NCBI GenBank assembly: GCA_035764005.1
Contig: DASTZZ010000083.1
Location: forward strand, 1-64,000
DNA length: 64,000 nucleotides
Source of the DNA: Terriglobales bacterium
GTDB taxonomy: Bacteria > Acidobacteriota > Terriglobia > Terriglobales > Acidobacteriaceae
Direction of reading: 5' to 3'
Part shown: in pieces, positions 53,601 to 60,309 of the stretch
Layout of the letters: each line of letters starts with the position of its first letter
How positions within the stretch are numbered: the stretch's first letter is position 1
Program-made: the position numbers and the translations under genes
Notes under the pieces: generated by a model
Databases searched by the model: none
Seen by the model: only the letters and a program-made list of their open reading frames with translations
What the model was told of the DNA's origin: nothing

Positions 53601-54092
53601 ATAGACATTCTGCGGACCGAAGATGCGCATCATGCGCTTGACTGCACGCAGTCCTTCGTCGTAGCCGCCGCGTGCCAAAGCTTCAGCTAAAGGACCTTCA
53701 TCGCCGCCAGTGAGACACACAAGTCCGCCGGCATGTTCTTCAAGCTCTTCGAATCGTGCCGCACTTTCTTCTTTCCTGGCACGCAGCTTGGTGCGCGTGA
53801 TCAGCCGGCATAGGTTCTGATACCCAGTACGCGACTCGGCGAGCAGCGGATAGCGCGCCGGTCCAGCTTCGCCAAAGAGTGTGTCATCGATTGTGACTTC
53901 CGCGCCGATGTGTGCTTTGATTCCGCACTTCTGTGCTGCCAGATGGAAGCGCGGCGCGCCATAGACACCGTTCCGATCCAGCAGCGCCATCGCCGGCATT
54001 CCATAATCGGCACACACGCCGATCAGAGCTTCGGGTAGCGAGGCGCCTTCGAGGAAGCTGAATGCCGAGCGGGAATGGAGCTCTATGTACAT
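50691..54092 (-). CDS. dnaE2: Error-prone DNA polymerase III alpha subunit DnaE2 (ImuC)
   Basis: A 1133-residue translesion polymerase of the mutasome. PHP-type N-terminus ([20 protein letters not shown]), catalytic palm with [15 protein letters not shown] and [22 protein letters not shown], and the C-terminal OB-fold region ([29 protein letters not shown]) are all present. A low-complexity Pro/Ala/Thr insert ([18 protein letters not shown], then [17 protein letters not shown]) lies near 889-950. It is the last gene after imuA and imuB, separated from imuB by a family A repeat. Confidence 0.95.
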   Translation of the reverse strand: [1133 protein letters not shown]

Positions 54093-54105
54093 CTATATCC
54101 ATTTT

Positions 54106-54207
54106 GTTTGTCATTCCGAGCCGCTGGTTTTTGCGGCGAGGAATCCCTACTGTATCCATGCTTTTTTGGTTCAGTAGGGATCCCTCACTTCGTTCGGGAT
54201 GACAAAC
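54106..54207. repeat. Dispersed inverted repeat, family A, short copy (102 bp)
   Basis: Arms GTTTGTCAT (54106-54114) and ATGACAAAC (54199-54207), followed inward by CCGAG and GTTCGGG-like words; internal GGAATCCCTACTG and CAGTAGGGATCC form a second palindrome. It shares the TGTCAT...GGGATGACA ends with copies 1-3 but lacks about 65 bases of interior. It separates dnaE2 from imuB. Confidence 0.75.
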
Positions 54208-54212
54208 CGGCT

Positions 54213-55766
54213 CTAATCAACCGTTGATTCCACATACCATTTCGCCGAGCTTAGATCGCGATATACGTGCGCGAGCCAAGGGCGAAGTTCTTCGGAGCGC
54301 AGTTCGAGATCCCACTCATCGCGTGTCCAGGCCTTCTCGGTCCACCATCCGCCGTTGTTGCGCCAGGGACCAGCAACAGCTGTGACCTCGTGCGGCTGTC
54401 CTTTCACGAATACGCGAATTGGTACTCCATGCTTGCTGTGGACCTTGGCATCAAGCGGCGGACGAAAGATGCGCAATGCTGTCTTCTGCTCTTTAAACTC
54501 TTTGTCATTCTTTGCGGCTAAACGTTCTGGATAAAACGGGCGCATGCGAAATGCATCGGGGGCATGCGTGTCCAGCAATTCGGGCGAGCCCACGCGATCA
54601 TCTCCCACCAAACCTCGGAGTCGAGCGAGCGTCAACTCAAGACGCTCAGGAGCCAGACCGCGCGGCAGAAACAATCCTGATTGGGCAAAGCGCGGCGGCG
54701 CTGCTTCTGCGTTAAGGAACAGCTTCTTCACAGGGCCTTGCGGTGGATGAGCGGCAAGGTCAAGCTGCAGCAGCTTGAGAAATGTCCGGCTGTCCTGCAT
54801 GGGGATCGGGAACTGCAAAGTGCGCTGATGCATCGACCGACTCGCTTCTTGCTCTTCGGTCGATTGGTCTTCGTATCCGGTGATCTCCAGCGCCACACGC
54901 AGCTCAGTGGCTGCAAGAGCACGCGCTTGCAGCCGCGCGCAGATTCGTTCTAGCATGCGGTTCAGAACAAACATCAGCGGGTCAAGCAATTCGACCGCAT
55001 CTTCCAGCTCGATGCTTTCTTCAAACTTGGTCGTGGATTCAACAGGAACCAGCGTTCGCTGCGCGCATCCACATGCGAGCTTCTGCAGTCGCAAACCTTC
55101 TTGCCCGAGCCGCTGGCTGAGTGCGATCGTCGGCAATGCGGCAAGCGACCCGAAGTCGCGAATGCCCCATCGCTCCAGCGTTTCCAGCAATTCTTCAGAG
55201 GGTTCAAGCAAGGAGACAGGCAATGATCCGAGTCGCTCGGCTTCTTTTCCATGAGGAATCACAGTGATACCGGAGAAGCCGTGCGCAGCGTGCATGGCCG
55301 CATCGGGATTGCCGGCGATTGCTATATTCGCAGCAAGTCCCATTTTGGAAATTCGTCCGGATAGCTCCCGCGCAATCATGCCGGGCGGACCAAAGAGGCG
55401 ATCGAGTCCAGCGATGTCGAGAATGATCGTGTCTCCCGGTCTGGACTTGTCATCGTCGCTGAGTTGCCGATTCGTGTCTTCTACGCGAGGCGAGAAAGCA
55501 TGTGCGCAATCGAGCAATGCATCGCTAGCCGAAGCCTCTTCCACAATTGACCTGCGCCGCAGGCGCACGCCCGTACAAGCCTCTGCCTGAAGCTTGGTCA
55601 TACCCATTTCGATTCCTGCTGCGCGCGCCTTTGCATTCGCGCCAACTACGGTGAGCATTGGTGGAGTGCCATCGAGGACGGCGACAACCTGCTCGCGCAA
55701 CTCAGGCGCGGTGCGCAGGAGAGCCTCGACAGGGAAATCAGGAACGTAGATACAGGCAAACAGCAT
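54213..55766 (-). CDS. imuB: Y-family DNA polymerase-like ImuB
   Basis: About 517 residues. The ATG at 55766 gives MLFACIYVPDFPVEALLRTAPEL; the earlier GTG/ATG adds only four residues. It has the Y-family layout, but the catalytic first motif D-x-D is replaced (YVPDFPVEA) and the acidic pair later (LDIAGLDRLFG) is reduced, as is typical of ImuB, which is a non-catalytic hub binding beta clamp and DnaE2. GSPELLDTHAPDAFRM and WRNNGGWWTEKAWTRDEWDLE near the end are ImuB hallmarks. In the mutasome it recruits DnaE2 after damage. Confidence 0.94.
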   Translation of the reverse strand: MLFACIYVPDFPVEALLRTAPELREQVVAVLDGTPPMLTVVGANAKARAAGIEMGMTKLQAEACTGVRLRRRSIVEEASASDALLDCAHAFSPRVEDTNRQLSDDDKSRPGDTIILDIAGLDRLFGPPGMIARELSGRISKMGLAANIAIAGNPDAAMHAAHGFSGITVIPHGKEAERLGSLPVSLLEPSEELLETLERWGIRDFGSLAALPTIALSQRLGQEGLRLQKLACGCAQRTLVPVESTTKFEESIELEDAVELLDPLMFVLNRMLERICARLQARALAATELRVALEITGYEDQSTEEQEASRSMHQRTLQFPIPMQDSRTFLKLLQLDLAAHPPQGPVKKLFLNAEAAPPRFAQSGLFLPRGLAPERLELTLARLRGLVGDDRVGSPELLDTHAPDAFRMRPFYPERLAAKNDKEFKEQKTALRIFRPPLDAKVHSKHGVPIRVFVKGQPHEVTAVAGPWRNNGGWWTEKAWTRDEWDLELRSEELRPWLAHVYRDLSSAKWYVESTVD

Positions 55767-55830
55767 GACTAAACCCAAAAAGCGGATTCACCACGGAGAC
55801 ACAGAGAACACAGAGGAATAAAGCAGAAAA

Positions 55831-56096
55831 CGTTTCGGGTTCGAGTTTCAAGTTTCGGCAAAGCCAGTCCTCCGCATTCGTTCTCGGGCATTAACCGCGT
55901 GCCGTGGTGATCCTGTTGGCAACGGGCTTTGCCGAAACTCGAAACCTGAAACTCGAAACGCTTTGTACCCCTCCCCTCCCCCTTTTTTGCAAAATCCGTC
56001 ATTTACAGGAGTTAAGTCGGTTTTTGCGCATTTTTTCATTTTCGAAACCCAAGATCTTGGGATCGCAAAAATTGCGAATCCAACATCTTGGGTTTT
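55831..56096. repeat. Two palindromes in the imuA-imuB spacer
   Basis: First: about 35-base arms at 55831-55865 and 55925-55960 (CGTTTCGGGTTCGAGTTTC and its near complement, meeting at GGCAAAGCC/GGCTTTGCC). Second: AAACCCAAGAT (56045-56055) with ATCTTGGGTTT (56085-56095), with an inner GATCGCAA/TTGCGAATC stem. Together they fill most of the 388-base gap between the imuA stop and the imuB start, where in other genomes the two genes nearly touch. They could act as attenuators or simply be insertions. Confidence 0.78.
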
Positions 56097-56154
56097 GCTC
56101 CGCAACTTTGCCGTCTAGAACCACTTTCTGTTGCCCCTTTCCCCTAGCAAAAAC

Positions 56155-57294
56155 CTAAGCAACGGGGGTTTGTAATGCTTCCTCATGGCCAAAAGCGGCT
56201 CGGGACAACAACGGGGAGCTCTGTACCTCCGCGTCTCTGTGATGAAACATATTTCCAACCTCGAATGCTGATTTAGCAGGCACTTTTGGCGGCTGCATGG
56301 CGCTTCTCGAACGCGTGACCTGCAAATGCACATGAACCGTATTCAACAGACGCGCGTGCGGCGTACTCCAGCGCTGCGGCATAGTGAACGACGACGTTGC
56401 CGATTGTTCAAACGGTATTGCGATTCCTTCAGCAGTCACCCGGAACAAAGGAGCAGGATTCCCGGCATGCGCACTCATCACTGTTGCGTCCTGATCTGAA
56501 GATTCACTCCAAGTCGCCTGCTGGGCGGTTAAATCCATCACCAGTGTGGCGCAGCTCTTTGCATGCGGAGCCTGCTCGAGAACGATAAACGCTGTCGAAG
56601 TGTTCTCCACCGCGCGCCGAAAGCGAAACCAGGTGGTGAGTGGAATACGACGCGCCGCAGCCATCGGAATGTCTCCGAGATCGAGAACTACGACTCCGAA
56701 ACCTCCCGCTTGGAGCAGGAGGTCGGTTGATTTGAGAGCCTGGGAAAGCGAATCGGGCGACCCCACCCCAGTAGCCGCAAAACCGGCGCCTGCTGGGGAC
56801 CCCGGTGATCGGGTCATCGAGTCATCGGGTGAAGTGAAAACCTTTGGCGCCTCCGTTCTTTGAAGATGCGATTGACTCTGTTTTGCCGAGTGCCGAGTGC
56901 CGAATGCCGAATGCCTCTTTACTTCACCCGATGACCCGATCACCCGATTACCCGATCCTTTGCATCGGACCCATAGTAGTCGTCCAAGCTCCACTCCCGC
57001 ACTTGCTGCTGATTGCGGATCGAAAGCATCGCTGGCATCGACGAGCGCGCACATTTCATCGCGGCGCATAAATTCGGCAAAGATCTGAAGCAGGATGCTG
57101 CTGCGGCCGGACGAGGAAGGTCCGCAGATTTCCGTCAAACAGCCGAGGGGAATGCCGCCGGTAAGCGCGTCCACCGAAGCGATGCCGGTGAGAATCCGCT
57201 CCAGCGAAGGCCGCTGGACAGGGGCAAAAGCGCGAGGAATACGAGGTTCAAGCACCTGTTCAAGTCGTGTTCGCAGCTCCATTGCAGTAGTCAT
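56155..57294 (-). CDS. imuA: ImuA-like RecA-fold protein, interrupted by a repeat
   Basis: A 379-residue RecA/SulA-like mutasome protein (family: ImuA). The N-terminal half includes GPSSSGRSSILLQIF (58-72), a Walker A in which the usual Lys is Arg, so ATPase activity is doubtful, and ALVDASDAFDPQSAASAGVELGRLLWVRCK. Residues about 113-165 (from NRVIGSS to SPGSPAGAG) are encoded by a dispersed repeat and have no family counterpart; the reading frame survives. The second half returns (LLQAGGFGVVVLDLGDIP, AFIVLEQAPHAKS). It heads imuB and dnaE2. Confidence 0.88.
   Translation of the reverse strand: MTTAMELRTRLEQVLEPRIPRAFAPVQRPSLERILTGIASVDALTGGIPLGCLTEICGPSSSGRSSILLQIFAEFMRRDEMCALVDASDAFDPQSAASAGVELGRLLWVRCKGSGNRVIGSSGEVKRHSAFGTRHSAKQSQSHLQRTEAPKVFTSPDDSMTRSPGSPAGAGFAATGVGSPDSLSQALKSTDLLLQAGGFGVVVLDLGDIPMAAARRIPLTTWFRFRRAVENTSTAFIVLEQAPHAKSCATLVMDLTAQQATWSESSDQDATVMSAHAGNPAPLFRVTAEGIAIPFEQSATSSFTMPQRWSTPHARLLNTVHVHLQVTRSRSAMQPPKVPAKSAFEVGNMFHHRDAEVQSSPLLSRAAFGHEEALQTPVA
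56802..56958. repeat. Dispersed inverted repeat, family C, copy 2, inside imuA
   Basis: Left arm GGTGATCGGGTCATCGAGTC and right arm ACCCGATGACCCGATCACC-type share the CGGGTGATC/CGGGTCATC units of 17939-18142, again in inverted orientation. A short tandem TGCCGAGTGCCGAGTGCCGA lies in the middle (56884-56903). It falls wholly inside the imuA frame and encodes a linker without frameshift. Confidence 0.8.
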
Positions 57295-57527
57295 AAGCGA
57301 GGAGATAGTTTCGTTTTTTATTCGCCTAACAGATGGATTCTGCGCCTTGGATTTTGAGTTGTCAAGCTGTGGAAATTCGTCTCGAATGTCTGCTCTGAGC
57401 GGCTGTCAATGGCGGTCATTTGCTTGGCCACTCGTGCCAACTTCCGCCAAATTCAGCAACTCACGATTCCCATTGACTTGCCCGTATAGCAGCAGTAGTG
57501 TTTTCGCCAGTTACCCCCAAACCAGTT

Positions 57528-57941
57528 ATGCACCGCAGGCGAATTCTCGCTTATGGCGAGGACACCCTCGTCATTTCTACCCGCGCGATGATCCTGAGCC
57601 GCGCCGGGTACGAAGTCATTCACACTACGCGTGCTTCGGAGTTAGTTCCGCTGCTGCGTGGCATCTTTTTCGACATGCTGCTGGTCGGCGATTCGCTGCG
57701 CACGCCGGAGAACGTAAGGCTAGTAAAGCGCCTGCGTGAACACTTCCCCAAGTTGGCGATTATGACGGTGCAGGACGAGAAGGAAGACCGAGATCCCTGG
57801 TCGACGGCATTCGTCAGCAGCAGTCCGGAGCAGATGCTGATCGCAATTGGTGTTGTGCTTGCAGGACACAGCCACAAGCCTGTGGCGAGTGATGAAATTC
57901 CGAGACAGCAAAAGGTAATGCATACCGCGGCTGGGCGATAA
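57528..57941 (+). CDS. Receiver-like protein lacking the phospho-acceptor
   Basis: About 137 residues with a CheY-like layout: ILAYGEDTLVISTRAMILSRAGYEVIH, FFDMLLVGDSLR, LAIMTVQDEKED. The usual acidic pair of the first loop is G-E-D and the position of the phosphorylated Asp is a Gly (DMLLVG-D), so it should not be phosphorylated in the normal way. The ATG at 57528 gives MHRRRILAYGED; a GTG at 57498 is possible. It is divergent from imuA. Such pseudo-receivers occur in Acidobacteria; partner unknown. Confidence 0.7.
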   Translation: MHRRRILAYGEDTLVISTRAMILSRAGYEVIHTTRASELVPLLRGIFFDMLLVGDSLRTPENVRLVKRLREHFPKLAIMTVQDEKEDRDPWSTAFVSSSPEQMLIAIGVVLAGHSHKPVASDEIPRQQKVMHTAAGR

Positions 57942-58137
57942 CCATCCCAAAAAGAACGCCGCAAATATATGCAGATCGGGAGAACCCTGCGCGCGCGGAT
58001 TCACCGATTCAACTCATTTATCCCTATCGGTGCATCCGCGACCGAAGTATCCTGCCAATCCGCGTCAGGTTTCGTTCTAGAGCATTTTCTAGAACCTATG
58101 AACTGATGGACTCAAGCAGAAACGCTGCTTGTTTGAC

Positions 58138-58303
58138 ATTGTCATTCCTCGCGCCGCCGGGAAACAGTACCGGTCTCATTGCGTTTGCTTTACGGCGCGG
58201 GGAACCTGCTGTTTGGTAACGCGAGCAACAGCAGATCCCCCGGAGTGCAAACCCAGGATCGTTGACGCCCTATACGCAAACTTCGCGCTCCGAGGATGAC
58301 AAT
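58138..58303. repeat. Dispersed inverted repeat, family A, copy 3 (166 bp)
   Basis: Ends ATTGTCATTCCTCG (58138) and CGAGGATGACAAT (58291-58303), one base short of perfect complement. Interior GCGGGGAACCTGCTGTTT and AACAGCAGATCCCCC repeat the family A inner palindrome. It lies in the gap between the pseudo-receiver gene and the surface-protein gene. Confidence 0.85.
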
Positions 58304-58335
58304 GCCAAAGAAGACTCGATATCTCCGAGAGCGGT

Positions 58336-58361
58336 CTACAGCAACGGAAAAAATGCTGTAG
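58336..58361 (-). terminator. Hairpin after the surface-protein gene
   Basis: CTACAGCA and TGCTGTAG form an 8-bp stem with an A-rich (T-rich on the minus strand) loop, 6 bases past the gene's stop codon. No T-run follows the stem, so it may be a processing or weak termination signal. Confidence 0.4.
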
Positions 58362-58367
58362 TTCCTA

Positions 58368-59252
58368 TCAGCGGCGGAAGCGGCCGATGAAGCCTGCCAG
58401 GAACGTTCCGAATCCCATCAGGCCCAGTAAAGGAAGGACGGACGCCGTCTGTGGAAGCTGTGCGCTCTTCGATGAAGTTCCATTTTGGCTCTGAGCCGCC
58501 GAGTTGGCAGCTTCCGAACCGGAGCTTGCGCCGGCATTCGTCGGATTCGACGCATGGCTGCTGGTCGCGCTCTGATCGTTACGCGGAGTAGTTGAAGTTC
58601 CTGTCGCATTCGGATCGTTCTTCGGCACAGTAGTGGAATTGCTGTTCTGGTCGGTAGCTGAAGGCGCAGTCGTCGAAGAGCTGGAAGTTGCATTCGCTCC
58701 CTGGTCGCTCTGCGGTAGAGCCGAGCTACCGCTGGCGCTGTTCTGCTTAGGATTTGCCGAAACACCTACCCCGGTCGATGCTCCCGTGGCGTTGGACTGT
58801 GCGCCCATCTGATCATTGCCGGTTGTGCTGTTCTGATCGGTCGGATAGGCATTGCTCGCGCCGCTATTGTTCGAGCTCTGGCTGTTGGAGCTGGGAGAAC
58901 TCGGATTGGCCGAGTTGCTGCCCACAGAGCTGGTGTTGCCCGAAGTTCCCGTCGCGCCAGTCTGGCTCGTGCTGCTCTGATTTGCGCCTGCTGAGTTTGT
59001 ACCACTCGTGGTAGTCGAGCTTTGAGTTGATGGAGTTGTCGAGCTGCTGCCGGTTGAGCCATTCGCGCTGGCTGGATTCTGACTCGAGCTGGTCGGACTT
59101 CCATTCGATCCGGTCTGGCCTGTGCTGGTCGTGGTTGCTTGTGTCGAGGAAGAGCCTTGATCGCTCGCTGTTCCCGGCGTGCCTGCTGTTTGCGCTGCGG
59201 CAAAACTTAACGCCAGCAGCAGCGCTGGTGAGAGATACCATGCCTTCTGCAT
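58368..59252 (-). CDS. Low-complexity surface protein with LPxTx-like C-terminus
   Basis: A 294-residue protein: signal peptide (about 1-20, ending SFAAAQT), then about 240 residues of Ser, Thr, Asn, Gly and Ala only (SSTQATTTSTGQTGSNG style), then LPQTASVLPLLGLMGFGTFLAGFIGRFRR-type ending (about 266-294): an LPQTA motif, hydrophobic helix and Arg-rich tail, the layout of a cell-wall sorting signal. The body looks like a fibrous or glycosylated stalk. It is transcribed alone. What would process the tail in this Gram-negative is unknown. Confidence 0.75.
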   Translation of the reverse strand: MQKAWYLSPALLLALSFAAAQTAGTPGTASDQGSSSTQATTTSTGQTGSNGSPTSSSQNPASANGSTGSSSTTPSTQSSTTTSGTNSAGANQSSTSQTGATGTSGNTSSVGSNSANPSSPSSNSQSSNNSGASNAYPTDQNSTTGNDQMGAQSNATGASTGVGVSANPKQNSASGSSALPQSDQGANATSSSSTTAPSATDQNSNSTTVPKNDPNATGTSTTPRNDQSATSSHASNPTNAGASSGSEAANSAAQSQNGTSSKSAQLPQTASVLPLLGLMGFGTFLAGFIGRFRR

Positions 59253-59402
59253 TGAAACTGCTCCTGTTAGTCCCTGATCGAACCTGGTGCACTTTGGGTG
59301 CTTTTACGGTTCGATGCCAGGAGCAGGTCGGGGATGTCTTGGTGAAGGGTACAGATCCGCGCGCCGGAGGACCCGAGAGGAATTCCGCGGATGCTCGAGA
59401 AT

Positions 59403-59474
59403 TTCGCGATTTCGTGATTGCGTGATTTCGCGATTTTCAATCACGAAATCGCGAAATCACCAAATCACGAAATG
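59403..59474. repeat. Palindromic repeat of CGATTTCGTGATT units
   Basis: Left ATTTCGCGATTTCGTGATTG and right AATCACGAAATCGCG-type units mirror each other around TTTTCA, giving a near-perfect hairpin of about 30 bp. It abuts the stop of the LytTR gene (59479) on the minus strand. It has no T-run. The unit is unlike families A to C. Confidence 0.75.
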
Positions 59475-59478
59475 ATTT

Positions 59479-60309
59479 TTACTGCGTGTAGCTCAAAGCC
59501 GACAACGCCTGACGAAATTTCTGGCGATAGTTGCGGCTCATCGTCAGCTCTTTGCCGTCGACGAGCTTCACGAGGTAGTCGCCATGCGGCAACGGCCGAA
59601 ACTCCTTCAGGCATTCGATGTTGATGATCGCGCAGCGATGAATGCGAACGAAGTGGTGAGGATCAAGCTTGCGCTCGAGTTCGCCCATGGTCGATCGCAT
59701 ACGATGTTGCTGAGCTCCGCAATGCACATTCACATAGTTTGCGGCAGAGGTGAATGAATCGACGGTTTGAACCTTCTGGAAGAAAATGCGGTCGCCATTC
59801 CTCAGCGCAAGCCGCTCCAGGTACCTCGGGCTTTCCTGTACTGTGACATGAACACCGTTAGGTACCGATTCAGCAGTCTTGGGCAGAATCACCCCGCTCC
59901 GCTCCATGCGCACGCGGAGCTTGGCCCGCTCGACCGCCTGCAAAAGCCTATGGTCTTGAAATGGTTTGACGACGTAGTCAGCAGCATCGGCGTCAAAGGC
60001 GCGGGCGGCAAAACGATCGAGCGCGCTCATAAAAACCACCGCAGGAATCTTTCCACCGCTCGATTCAGCGATTTGGAAGCCGTGAACGTCAGGCAGCTGC
60101 ACGTCGACAAAGAGCATGTCAGGCGAATGCAGTTCGATCGCAGCCAGGGTCTCACTGCCGGTCGAGCATTCGCTGACGATTTCGATCGAGTCATCGTCTT
60201 CGAGGACACGTGAGATCGCCTGGCGAGCGGAGGCCTGGTTATCGGCGATCAGCGCACGGAATCTCGAGTGTGCGAAAGGGGCGGCGGTGTGTACTGAGTT
60301 CGTTGCCAT
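59479..60309 (-). CDS. LytTR-family response regulator (second)
   Basis: About 276 residues starting MATNSVHTAAPFAHSRFRALIADNQASAR at 60309. Receiver domain with D in MLFVDVQLPDVHGF (phospho-acceptor), Ser in VVFMSALDRFAA, Lys in YVVKPFQD; then a LytTR DNA-binding domain (RIFFQKVQTVDSFTSAANYVNVHC, HHFVRIHRCAIINIECLKEF). The first acidic loop is ADN rather than DD. The earlier start in the frame (60432) adds an Arg-rich stretch without likeness. It overlaps the end of the Sel1-repeat gene by 61 bases, so the two are coupled. Confidence 0.88.
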   Translation of the reverse strand: MATNSVHTAAPFAHSRFRALIADNQASARQAISRVLEDDDSIEIVSECSTGSETLAAIELHSPDMLFVDVQLPDVHGFQIAESSGGKIPAVVFMSALDRFAARAFDADAADYVVKPFQDHRLLQAVERAKLRVRMERSGVILPKTAESVPNGVHVTVQESPRYLERLALRNGDRIFFQKVQTVDSFTSAANYVNVHCGAQQHRMRSTMGELERKLDPHHFVRIHRCAIINIECLKEFRPLPHGDYLVKLVDGKELTMSRNYRQKFRQALSALSYTQ

